6,079 nt of DNA from Pseudomonadota bacterium (GTDB lineage: Bacteria > Pseudomonadota > Gammaproteobacteria > Steroidobacterales > Woeseiaceae): positions 1-6,079 of the forward strand of contig JADFKA010000119.1 in NCBI GenBank assembly GCA_022565135.1. The letters run 5' to 3'. A program made the position numbers and the translations under genes. The stretch's first letter is position 1, and every line of letters begins with the position of its first letter. Under the pieces are notes generated by a model, which was not told the origin of the DNA, made no database searches, and was given only the letters and a program-made list of their open reading frames with translations. Positions 1 through 6,079 of the stretch are shown piece by piece.

Positions 1-1096
1 TCAGTGCGGAAGAAGCCCGCCGTTTGGGCGGGGAAATAATCGCTTTTGACCAGATGCCCGGCTCCGAAAACCGGTTTGGCTACTTCAAGCGTCTACCTGT
101 CGGGGTTGTGCTCGCCATCACACCATACAATGACCCGCTCAACCTGGTTGCGCATAAGATCGGGCCTGCCATCGCGGCTGGTAATGCGGTGATCCTGAAG
201 CCACATTCCTCAACACCCCTGTCCGCCAAGAAACTGGTGGAACTGTTCGAGGCAACTGAACTACCCACCGGGGTGCTGCAGTTAATCACCGGTTCGGGCG
301 CCATCATCGGCGATCAGTTGGTTTCTGACCCTCGAGTGCGCATGGTGTCTTTCACGGGCGGACCGCTCGTGGGGCACAAGATTCTGGCACAGGCCGGTTT
401 GAAAAAAATCGGCATGGAACTGGGCAGTAACTGCCCCTGCATCATAATGGATGATGCCGACATGGATTTGGCAGTGGAGTCGACCGTCCGCGGTGCATTC
501 TGGGCCGCCGGCCAGAACTGCCTGCATGTGCAACGACTCTTCATTCAAGAAGATTCATTCGATAATTTTAGAGACAGGTTCGTAGAACTCACAAAAAGAA
601 TTAAAGTGGGCGACAAGCTGGATGAAACGACAGATATGGGACCAATGATCAGCGATGCGGCCACGCTCAAGATCAGCGAATTTGTGCAGGATGCCCTGGA
701 CTCCGGTGCCCGAATATTGACGGGTGGCGAATGTGAGGGGCGTTACTATCAGCCGACGGTGCTGGACAACGTAGCGGCTGAATGCCGCATCTCCAAAGAA
801 GAAATATTCGGCCCGGTCGTCGCCCTGTACGCATTCGAGAATATTCAAGAAGCGATTGACCGGGCTAATGACGTGGATTACGGACTGCAGGCAGGCGTAT
901 TTACTCGCGATCTGGCCACGGCTTTTACGATAGCCGACGCTTGAACTGCGGCGGTGTAATGATCAATGACAGTAGCGACTTCCGAATTGACGCTATGCCT
1001 TTTGGCGGCACACGCGGCTCCGGTCTCGGTAAAGAAGGCGTAGTTCACGCCATCCACGAGATGACCGAATTGAAAACCTATTGCTTTAACCTTTAA
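1..1096 (+). pseudogene. Aldehyde dehydrogenase (lactaldehyde dehydrogenase/y4uC-like), 5'-truncated by the window and frameshifted
   Basis: NAD(P)-dependent aldehyde dehydrogenase, oxidising an aldehyde to its acid. The reading frame is open from base 3, so the gene starts left of the window; about 115 N-terminal residues of a usual 480 are missing. Visible family landmarks are the oxyanion-hole Asn in PYNDP (129-131), the cofactor-contacting Lys in ILKP (198-200), an FTGG turn, the general-base Glu in ELGSN (417-419), the nucleophilic Cys in GQNCLHVQR (519-521) and the conserved EEIFGPV (second Glu 801-803). ELGSN, the xVQR after the Cys and the C-terminal GGVMINDSSDFR resemble the lactaldehyde/y4uC-like subgroup. 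The first frame stops at 944 (TGA), but homology continues one frame over from about 938 (RLNCGGVMINDSS, then PFGGTRGSGLGKEG) to a tandem TAATAA at 1094-1099. As read, the protein loses about 50 C-terminal residues needed for folding and oligomerisation. It may be a recent pseudogene or a sequencing error. Family call is strong; substrate is unknown, with aspartate semialdehyde a guess from the neighbour. Confidence 0.85.
935..944 (+). other. Frameshift site in the aldehyde dehydrogenase gene
   Basis: The frame used up to here reads ...TIADA and stops at TGA 942-944. The frame starting at CGC 938-940 reads RLNCGGVMIND, exactly the continuation expected in this family. Inserting one base, most simply a second C after 938 (GAC-CGC-TTG instead of GAC-GCT-TGA), restores an uninterrupted protein. 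There is no heptameric slippery sequence of the X-XXY-YYZ type and no obvious downstream stem-loop, so programmed frameshifting is unlikely. Confidence 0.8.
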
Positions 1097-1110
1097 TAAC
1101 GAGACTGACC

Positions 1111-2133
1111 GTGGAATATAATCTGGCCTTGATCGGCTTCGGCAATGTGGGCCAGGGCCTGGCCGAAATTCTGGCAAGCAAAGCCCCGCTGCTGCGTGAG
1201 AAATTTGACGCCAATATTCGCATCGTCGCTATCTGCGACCTCTATAAAGGCAGCATCGCCGATCCGGACGGCTTCGATCCCCAGGCTTTGCTGGATCACA
1301 TCAACGACAAGGGCGATCTGAAAGAATTTCCCGCAGCCGATAAAGACTGGGATGCCGGTGCAACGATCGAGATGAGCGGCGCCAATGTATTGGTCGAACT
1401 GTCCTTTACCGATCTCAAGACCGGTGAGCCGGCACTGGGCCACATTATCCAGGCACTCGAGTCGGGAATGAATGTCTCCACCACTAACAAGGGACCGGCG
1501 GCACTGCATTTTCCGAAAATGCTGGAGCTCAGTAAAACCTATGGTGGCCAAATCGGTGTAGAGGGTACTGTTATGAGCGGTACGCCCGCCCTGGCACTGG
1601 GCATGAAGTTGCTGGCCGCAGCCGGCGTCACCCGCATTCAGGGCATTCTCAACGGCACAAGCAACTATATTCTTGGCGAGATGGAGAACGGCGCAAATTA
1701 TGCCGATGCGCTGCAAGATGCCCAGGCGAAAGGTTACGCGGAAGCGGATCCCGCCGGCGATGTGGACGGCCACGATGCCGCCGCCAAAGTCGTTATCCTG
1801 GCCAACCTGGTGATGGGTCAAAGCATGACGATGGACGATGTCAGTTGCGAAGGCATCAGCGGCATCAGCGCTGCCCAGATCCAGTCGGCGCAGACCGAGA
1901 ATCAACGCTGGAAACTGATTGGCACACTCGAGACCGTTGATGGCCGGATGCAGGGTTCCGTCAAACCGGTCAAACTGGATGCCACGCACCCTTTGTACGG
2001 TATCAGTGGTGCCACCAATGCCATTACTTACAGCACCGACTTGCTGGGCGATATCACACTGATCGGTCCAGGCGCAGGCAGAATCGAAACCGGTTACGCG
2101 ATCATCGGCGATATCCTGTCCTTTTCCCACTAG
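1111..2133 (+). CDS. Homoserine dehydrogenase, short form without ACT domain
   Basis: Homoserine dehydrogenase interconverts aspartate 4-semialdehyde and homoserine with NAD(P)(H) in the cytosol. The 340-residue protein has an N-terminal Rossmann motif GFGNVGQG (9-16), NKGP (126-129), an EGTVMSGTP loop (151-159), the family signature GILNGTSNYIL (178-188), the catalytic block EADPAGDVDGHDAAAK (211-226, with the acidic residues and Lys226 that bind substrate) and a C-terminal GPGAGRIETG (319-328). It ends about where the catalytic domain ends. The classical roughly 430-residue enzyme adds a C-terminal ACT domain for threonine feedback, absent here, and there is no fused aspartokinase. NKGP and the short length resemble ACT-less enzymes of archaea and some bacteria. 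The start is GTG at 1111, with a weak GAGA (1101-1104) six bases upstream; an upstream in-frame stop region leaves no better choice. It lies 14 bases after the aldehyde dehydrogenase stop, so the two are probably cotranscribed. This suggests a catabolic or side-pathway role rather than threonine synthesis (inference). I left out a symbol because hom usually means the regulated biosynthetic enzyme. Confidence 0.88.
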   Translation: MEYNLALIGFGNVGQGLAEILASKAPLLREKFDANIRIVAICDLYKGSIADPDGFDPQALLDHINDKGDLKEFPAADKDWDAGATIEMSGANVLVELSFTDLKTGEPALGHIIQALESGMNVSTTNKGPAALHFPKMLELSKTYGGQIGVEGTVMSGTPALALGMKLLAAAGVTRIQGILNGTSNYILGEMENGANYADALQDAQAKGYAEADPAGDVDGHDAAAKVVILANLVMGQSMTMDDVSCEGISGISAAQIQSAQTENQRWKLIGTLETVDGRMQGSVKPVKLDATHPLYGISGATNAITYSTDLLGDITLIGPGAGRIETGYAIIGDILSFSH

Positions 2134-2140
2134 ACCATAA

Positions 2141-3286
2141 CTAACGCAACCACTCAACGACACTAACGCCAACAAAGCTGCCGACGGCATAGCCGAAGGA
2201 GCCGGCAAGCACACCGGGAATCAACAGGTCTCGCCAGCCTTTTGCAGATGCGAGCGCGGCAGCACTCGATGGACCGCCAATGCAAACGGCCGACGCCATC
2301 GCGAGTTCCGCGAGATCGAGCTTCAGCACTTTGCCCACACCGAACAAAATAATCAGGTGAACGATGATGATGATTGAAGCGAATATGAACAGCACGGGCC
2401 CGATCGCAATCAGTTGCCAAATGTCCGCCGTCGCACCGACACTCGCAAGAAAGATAAACATCATCACATTGCCCGCGTCGCCGTGACCTGAAAGCTTTTG
2501 CACCTGTTGCGGCAGAAACGTTGCAAACAACAATGTCAGTGCTGTAGTCACGAGAATCGCAAACTGCGGTTTACCCACGAACTCCGCCAGCGCCTGGCCC
2601 ATTGCCGCCAGCATGAAAGCCAGCGCCAGTGCTGCAAGCAAACCGGCGATATCCAGATCCGCGATTCGGTGCAATTTGGCCTGGGACTCCGCAGTAAATT
2701 GCTCAGCGGTGTCCATGTGATGAGTTGGATATCGTCTTGCCAGCCAGGCGATGCCAGGCAAAAAAATGATCAGTAAGAAATGTAAATTCGTTACTACGTT
2801 GTCGGCCGCAATAGCGGCCGCGAGCATGCTGCCATCCTGCATTCCGCTTGCTTCTGCAACTGCCGCGAAATTCAGGCTCCCACCGATATACGTACCTGTA
2901 AAAATGCCGGCCAATTCCGCCTCGTTAGAGCCAAGATCCAGCAATGCCACACCGATGCTTACGCCGGCGACGACTGCCGCGCCGCCTATGACAAATGCGA
3001 TAAGCGTTGGGCCCGATTCACGGACGATGCGCTTGAGGTCTGCCTCAAACAGCAGCAACGGAATTGCAATCGGCACGAGATAGTCCCAGATAGCATCATA
3101 AACGGGCGCCGAAGTCGGAATGATTTTGAGGTTTGCCAGAACGATTGCGGCGGTGATCAGTAGCATGACACCCGAGTATTTTCTGCCCCAGGGATAGCGT
3201 TCGCACCAAAAGCCAAAACCCGCCAACGCGATAAGAATCGACCAGAGCGCAAAGTCCTGCTCCGGGCCAATCAGCGGAAACGTCAT
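2141..3286 (-). CDS. DUF819 family (YjcL-like) multi-pass inner-membrane protein
   Basis: A 381-residue, very hydrophobic protein with roughly ten to twelve membrane segments. Clear ones lie near residues 11-28, 37-53, 66-82, 93-117, 153-180, 211-237, 240-258, 273-287, 293-317 and 355-378. A polar loop of about 30 residues (181-210, with a His/Gln/Glu-rich stretch) divides the two halves. Two glycine-rich motifs typical of DUF819 stand about 200 residues apart: GTYIGGSLNFAAVAEA (131-146) and CIGGPSSAAALASAKGW (335-351), followed by the C-terminal LIPGVLAGSFGYAVGSFVG. This suggests an internally duplicated transporter fold. No function is established for the family that I can state; transport of a small organic molecule is plausible. 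I chose the ATG at 3286. An in-frame TTG at 3322 would add 12 polar residues with no ribosome site and no family resemblance. The gene ends 7 bases from the homoserine dehydrogenase stop (convergent) and is divergent from cysJ, sharing a 146-base upstream region. Confidence 0.85.
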   Translation of the reverse strand: MTFPLIGPEQDFALWSILIALAGFGFWCERYPWGRKYSGVMLLITAAIVLANLKIIPTSAPVYDAIWDYLVPIAIPLLLFEADLKRIVRESGPTLIAFVIGGAAVVAGVSIGVALLDLGSNEAELAGIFTGTYIGGSLNFAAVAEASGMQDGSMLAAAIAADNVVTNLHFLLIIFLPGIAWLARRYPTHHMDTAEQFTAESQAKLHRIADLDIAGLLAALALAFMLAAMGQALAEFVGKPQFAILVTTALTLLFATFLPQQVQKLSGHGDAGNVMMFIFLASVGATADIWQLIAIGPVLFIFASIIIIVHLIILFGVGKVLKLDLAELAMASAVCIGGPSSAAALASAKGWRDLLIPGVLAGSFGYAVGSFVGVSVVEWLR

Positions 3287-3315
3287 TGTCAGGGCTCTAG
3301 GTTCGATTGCTCGAT

Positions 3316-3345
3316 TTGGCAACCATGCTGAAATCTATGTATATC
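3316..3345 (+). promoter_or_regulatory. Candidate sigma70-type promoter for cysJI
   Basis: TTGGCA (3316-3321) matches the -35 consensus at five of six positions. TATATC (3340-3345), 18 bases further on, matches the -10 consensus at four of six. Transcription would then start near 3352, at the edge of the 14-bp palindrome, leaving a leader of about 80 bases before the GTG. This is a match by eye, and the long spacer and imperfect -10 make it tentative. Confidence 0.3.
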
Positions 3346-3351
3346 CGCAAG

Positions 3352-3365
3352 TTATCGGCCGATAA
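3352..3365. promoter_or_regulatory. Perfect 14-bp palindrome, candidate operator between divergent genes
   Basis: TTATCGGCCGATAA is its own reverse complement over all 14 bases and is flanked by AAG/GAAC. It lies between the DUF819 start (3286) and the cysJ start (3433), just downstream of the candidate cysJ promoter. It would also sit between the -35 and -10 of a weak leftward promoter (TATACA read on the - strand at 3343-3338). Both positions would suit a dimeric repressor. I cannot match it to a known regulator's site; CysB sites are too degenerate to recognise by eye. It is too short and lacks the T-run needed for a terminator. Confidence 0.4.
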
Positions 3366-3421
3366 GAACTTAGTCGTTCTGCAATGACACGATTGCCATT
3401 AGCGTAGAGTCTCCGATGATC

Positions 3422-3426
3422 AGGAG
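3422..3426 (+). promoter_or_regulatory. Shine-Dalgarno sequence of cysJ (decides the GTG start)
   Basis: AGGAG is followed by a six-base gap to GTG at 3433. This supports the GTG as the true start. The nearby ATG at 3416-3418 lies in another frame and before this site. Confidence 0.8.
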
Positions 3427-3432
3427 ACCAGC

Positions 3433-5238
3433 GTGGCATCAGTTCCGCAGGATGCAATCGCAGCGATTGTCAGCGCGGACGATTTGACCGCGTTACGGCA
3501 GACGGTCGCGCATTTCGACCGCGAGCAGTTGATCTGGAGCAGTGGCTTCCTGGCGGGCCTGGCTGGGTCGACAGCACCAGCATCGTCATTCTCTGCGTTA
3601 CATCCTGTCGCCGCCGCTGCCCCGGCAGCATCGGCTCATGCGCCAACCTGGCATATTTTCTATGCAACGGAAACGGGCAATAGCCGACACGTAGCGGAAC
3701 AACTAGCTGCAGATGCCGGCATGCTTGGGCTGACAACCAAGTTGCAGGACCTGCGCGATGTACGGCCGAAGGTCTTAAAAAATATCGAGAATGCCGTATT
3801 TGTCCTGGCGACCCATGGCATCGGCGAGGCACCCGAGGGTAGCGAACCGTTTTTCGAATTCTGGACGTCCGATAAAGCGCCACGTCTCGAGCAATTAAAT
3901 TTCTCGGTGCTTGCGCTCGGTGACTCGAGTTATGCCGACTTCTGCGAAATCGGCAAAAACTTCGACGCCCGGCTAAAGGAGCTTGGCGCAACGAGCGTTG
4001 TTGATCGCGCCGATTGCGACCTGGACTTCGAGTCACGCTCCTCCGCCTGGGCAAACCAGGTCGTCGAACACGCTCGAGAATCAGCGAGCATCATCGAAGT
4101 ACCACGTTCGATGCACCTGAGCGCCGTGCCGACGTCACCTGCCTATACAAAACAACAGCCATATAGCTCAGAAATCCTGATTCGCCAGGCCATTACCGGT
4201 CGCGGCTCTAGCAAAGATGTGCGCCATATCGAACTGGACCTCGAAGGCTCCGGCCTTATTTATCAGCCCGGCGACTCGCTCGGTATTGTGCCAACGAATC
4301 CGCCACAACTCGTGGATGCTCTTCTGCAAGCAACCTCATTCGTCGGCGATGAGCCTGTCGAACTCGACGGCAAGACCACAACTTTGCGAGACGCATTTTC
4401 ACTTTATAAAGAAGTGACGGCGTTGAGTCGTCCCATACTTGACGCGGTCGCAAAATCGCATCCGACACTGGAGACGATACTCGCAGACCGCGATGAGTTT
4501 TCGAATTATCTTGAAACGCGCCAGCTCATCGACTTGCTGCATGAATTTCGCGTTGACTGGCAACCGCAGCAACTCATCGATTCGCTGCGTCGCCTCACGC
4601 CACGACTGTATTCAATCGCCTCCAGCCCCGACGCTAATCCTGACGAGGCCCATCTGACCGTCGCCGTTGTCGACTATGAACAATTCGGTCGGCAACACTG
4701 GGGGTCGGCGTCGAATTTCCTGATCAGCGACATAACTCATGCGCCAGTTTATATTGAGCCGAATGACAATTTTCGCCTGCCAACGGACGGCGATACACCC
4801 ATTATCATGGTCGGCGCTGGTACCGGCGTCGCGCCCTATCGCGCATTCGTAGAACACCGGCGTGAACACGGACAGCGTGGCAAAAACTGGCTCGTGTTCG
4901 GCGATCGCAACCTGGCTAGCGACTTTCTGTACCAGCTCGAGTGGTTGCGATACCGCAAAGAGGGTTTACTCAGCATTCTCGACGTCGCGTTTTCGCGGGA
5001 TCAAAGCGCGAAACTATACGTACAACACAGGCTGATCGAAAAAGGCGCGGAAATTTACGCTTGGCTCGAGCAAGGAGCACACTTTTATGTCTGTGGCGAT
5101 TCCAAACACATGGCGGCCGATGTTCACGATGCCCTGCTGGCGATCGTCCAACAACATGGTGGCCTTGCAGGCGAAGACGCACGCGAATACGTAAACGACC
5201 TCAAGAGAACTCGCCGCTACCAACGGGACGTGTACTGA
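3433..5238 (+). CDS. cysJ: Sulfite reductase [NADPH] flavoprotein alpha-component
   Basis: CysJ carries electrons from NADPH through FAD and FMN to CysI, which reduces sulfite to sulfide with six electrons (assimilatory sulfate reduction, cytosol). At 601 residues it matches E. coli CysJ (599). After a head of about 70 residues with an Ala/Pro/Ser-rich linker (45-70) come: a flavodoxin domain with the FMN phosphate loop ATETGNSR (78-85), the ATHGIGEAPEG loop (126-136) and LGDSSYADFCEIGKNFD (162-178); the connecting and FAD region with KDVRHIELDL (261-270), YQPGDSLG (277-284), RLYSIASS (391-398) and GSASNFL (424-430); and the NADPH domain with GAGTGVAPYRAF (461-472), SRDQ (521-524) and YVCGD (552-556). 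It ends RRYQRDVY, whose last Tyr stacks on FAD in relatives. All cofactor motifs are intact, so it should be functional. Its TGA overlaps the cysI ATG by one base, indicating translational coupling. The GTG start has a good ribosome site. The FMN loop has Ile where E. coli has Glu (QGEGE against HGIGE). Confidence 0.96.
   Translation: MASVPQDAIAAIVSADDLTALRQTVAHFDREQLIWSSGFLAGLAGSTAPASSFSALHPVAAAAPAASAHAPTWHIFYATETGNSRHVAEQLAADAGMLGLTTKLQDLRDVRPKVLKNIENAVFVLATHGIGEAPEGSEPFFEFWTSDKAPRLEQLNFSVLALGDSSYADFCEIGKNFDARLKELGATSVVDRADCDLDFESRSSAWANQVVEHARESASIIEVPRSMHLSAVPTSPAYTKQQPYSSEILIRQAITGRGSSKDVRHIELDLEGSGLIYQPGDSLGIVPTNPPQLVDALLQATSFVGDEPVELDGKTTTLRDAFSLYKEVTALSRPILDAVAKSHPTLETILADRDEFSNYLETRQLIDLLHEFRVDWQPQQLIDSLRRLTPRLYSIASSPDANPDEAHLTVAVVDYEQFGRQHWGSASNFLISDITHAPVYIEPNDNFRLPTDGDTPIIMVGAGTGVAPYRAFVEHRREHGQRGKNWLVFGDRNLASDFLYQLEWLRYRKEGLLSILDVAFSRDQSAKLYVQHRLIEKGAEIYAWLEQGAHFYVCGDSKHMAADVHDALLAIVQQHGGLAGEDAREYVNDLKRTRRYQRDVY
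3455..3469. repeat. 15-base inverted repeat at the start of cysJ
   Basis: CAATCGC-A-GCGATTG has perfect 7-base arms around one central base. It covers codons 8 to 13 of cysJ. With a one-base centre it cannot form a good RNA hairpin, so if it means anything it would be a DNA-level protein site. It may equally be a chance product of the Ala-Ile-Ala-Ala-Ile coding sequence. Confidence 0.3.
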
Positions 5239-6079
5239 TGAGCGGCGACGATACATTGACAGAGGTTGAAGGCATCAAGGCGCGCAGCGATTACCTGCGC
5301 GGCACGATTATTGAAAGCCTTGCGGACAACGCCACCGGTACTCTCGCCGAGGACGACACGCAGCTGTCGAAATTTCACGGCTTCTACCAGCAGGACGACC
5401 GCGACATTCGGGCCGAGCGCACGCGACAGAAGCTCGAGCCTGCGCACAGCTTCATGATTCGGGTGCGCGTGCCAGGCGGCATTGCCACATCCGCGCAGTG
5501 GCTGCAAATGGACACGCTGGCCCGACAATACGCCAATAACACGTTGCGACTGACTACGCGACAAGCGTTTCAATTTCACGGTGTGATCAAGAGCGATCTC
5601 AAAGCAACGATCGCGGCCATCAATAACAGCTTGCTGGATACGATCGCTGCCTGCGGGGACGTGAATCGAAATGTCATGTGTACACCATTGGCTGAAAAGT
5701 CGGCTATTCACGCAGCCGCCTACAGAACAGCGACAGAGATCAGCGCACACCTGACGCCGAATACCAGTGCTTACCACGAGATCTGGCTGGACAAGAAGCG
5801 TGTTGCTGGAGGCGAGGACAGCGAACCGATATACGGAGCCACGTACCTGCCTCGCAAATTCAAAATAGGCATCGCGATCCCGCCGTCGAACGATGTCGAT
5901 ATCTTTTCCCAGGACTTGGGCTTCATCGCCATCCAGAAAGACGGGCGTTTGGCCGGATTCAATGTTGCGGTTGGCGGCGGCATGGGCATGCACCACGGTG
6001 AGAGCGATACTTACCCGCGCGTTGCCGACGTCATCGGATTTTGCACGCCGAATCAGGCAGTGGATATCGCCGAACAGGT
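5238..6079 (+). CDS. cysI: Sulfite reductase [NADPH] hemoprotein beta-component, 3' end outside the window
   Basis: CysI holds siroheme coupled to a 4Fe-4S cluster and reduces sulfite to sulfide with electrons from CysJ. The window contains the first 280 residues of about 570. It follows E. coli CysI closely: SDYLRGT (17-23), FHGFYQQDDRDIRAER (46-61), the RVRVPGG strand (75-81), LRLTTRQAFQFHG (103-115), DVNRNVMCTP (141-150), YHEIWLD (179-185), TYLPRKFK (202-209) and GFNVAVGGGMG (240-250). The four sulfite/siroheme-contacting residues of the E. coli enzyme (Arg83, Arg153, Lys215, Lys217) align with Arg75, Arg144, Lys207 and Lys209 here, so the active site seen so far is complete. The cluster-binding cysteines lie beyond the right edge. 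The ATG at 5238 overlaps the cysJ stop (TGATG). A modest GGGA at 5225-5228 inside the end of cysJ may help initiation, but coupling to cysJ translation is the likelier mechanism. The N-terminus is about nine residues shorter than in E. coli. Confidence 0.96.
   Translation, partial: MSGDDTLTEVEGIKARSDYLRGTIIESLADNATGTLAEDDTQLSKFHGFYQQDDRDIRAERTRQKLEPAHSFMIRVRVPGGIATSAQWLQMDTLARQYANNTLRLTTRQAFQFHGVIKSDLKATIAAINNSLLDTIAACGDVNRNVMCTPLAEKSAIHAAAYRTATEISAHLTPNTSAYHEIWLDKKRVAGGEDSEPIYGATYLPRKFKIGIAIPPSNDVDIFSQDLGFIAIQKDGRLAGFNVAVGGGMGMHHGESDTYPRVADVIGFCTPNQAVDIAEQ

Noticed and set aside
935..960. Programmed ribosomal frameshift in the aldehyde dehydrogenase
   Set aside because: No slippery heptamer, no internal Shine-Dalgarno-like stimulator and no clear stem-loop. 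Metabolic aldehyde dehydrogenases are not known for this, so deletion or sequencing error is simpler.
1093..2214. Long 373-residue open frame on the - strand opposite homoserine dehydrogenase, beginning with a lipoprotein-like LLALVSLSGC stretch
   Set aside because: It is antisense to a gene with complete homoserine dehydrogenase motifs and starts inside the DUF819 gene. Its composition (rich in Cys, His, Gln, Gly) has no recognisable domain, and the lipobox-like start looks like chance from the hydrophobic DUF819 coding sequence read in another frame.
3287..3322. Extended TTG start for the DUF819 protein
   Set aside because: It adds 12 polar residues ahead of the natural MTFPLIGPEQ start, with no ribosome-binding sequence before it.
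3352..3365. Reading the palindrome as a terminator or an FNR/CRP box
   Set aside because: It lacks a following T-run and a loop, so it is not an intrinsic terminator. Its half-site TTATC differs from FNR (TTGAT) and CRP (TGTGA) half-sites.
3470..4054. 194-residue Arg/Pro-rich open frame on the - strand opposite cysJ
   Set aside because: Low-complexity Arg/Ser composition typical of a shadow frame; the opposite strand is the well-supported CysJ flavodoxin domain.
5217..5996. 259-residue open frame on the - strand opposite cysI
   Set aside because: The + strand encodes CysI with near-continuous similarity to E. coli CysI. The antisense product shows no motif and is explained by codon bias.
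1..6079. Mobile element, CRISPR array, tRNA/rRNA, defence or toxin-antitoxin system
   Set aside because: No transposase or integrase motifs, no spaced direct repeats, no terminal inverted repeats and no RNA-gene folds were seen. Nearly every base belongs to the five housekeeping or metabolic genes.

Overview
This 6.1 kb window looks like ordinary chromosomal DNA of a proteobacterium, most likely a gammaproteobacterium. The main reason is that the CysJ and CysI proteins follow the enterobacterial NADPH-sulfite reductase subunits almost motif for motif, including the CysJ C-terminal RRYQRDVY. Base composition is moderately GC-rich and coding density is very high. I see no insertion sequence, phage gene, CRISPR array, tRNA, rRNA or toxin-antitoxin gene.

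Left part (1-2133, + strand): the 3' three quarters of an aldehyde dehydrogenase gene of the lactaldehyde dehydrogenase/y4uC-like group runs in from the left edge. It carries all the catalytic residues expected in this part of the enzyme, but its frame is broken by an apparent one-base deletion near position 938. Only 14 bases after its true stop begins a short, ACT-domain-less homoserine dehydrogenase, so the two look like one operon. Together they could convert homoserine through aspartate semialdehyde to aspartate. That pathway is my inference and the most interesting biological idea here.

Middle (2141-3286, - strand): a multi-pass membrane protein of the DUF819 (YjcL-like) family. It ends 7 bases from the homoserine dehydrogenase stop, tail to tail. 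Its substrate is unknown.

3287-3432 is a divergent intergenic region with a perfect 14-bp palindrome (3352-3365), a candidate promoter towards the right, and a clear Shine-Dalgarno sequence before the next gene.

Right part (3433-6079, + strand): cysJ (complete, GTG start) and cysI (5' part, cut by the right edge), overlapping by one base as TGATG. They encode the flavoprotein and siroheme/4Fe-4S subunits of assimilatory NADPH-sulfite reductase, which reduces sulfite to sulfide for cysteine synthesis. I found no evidence of a new multi-gene defence or mobile system. The points worth a second look are the frameshifted dehydrogenase, the two-gene dehydrogenase operon, and the palindrome between the divergent genes.
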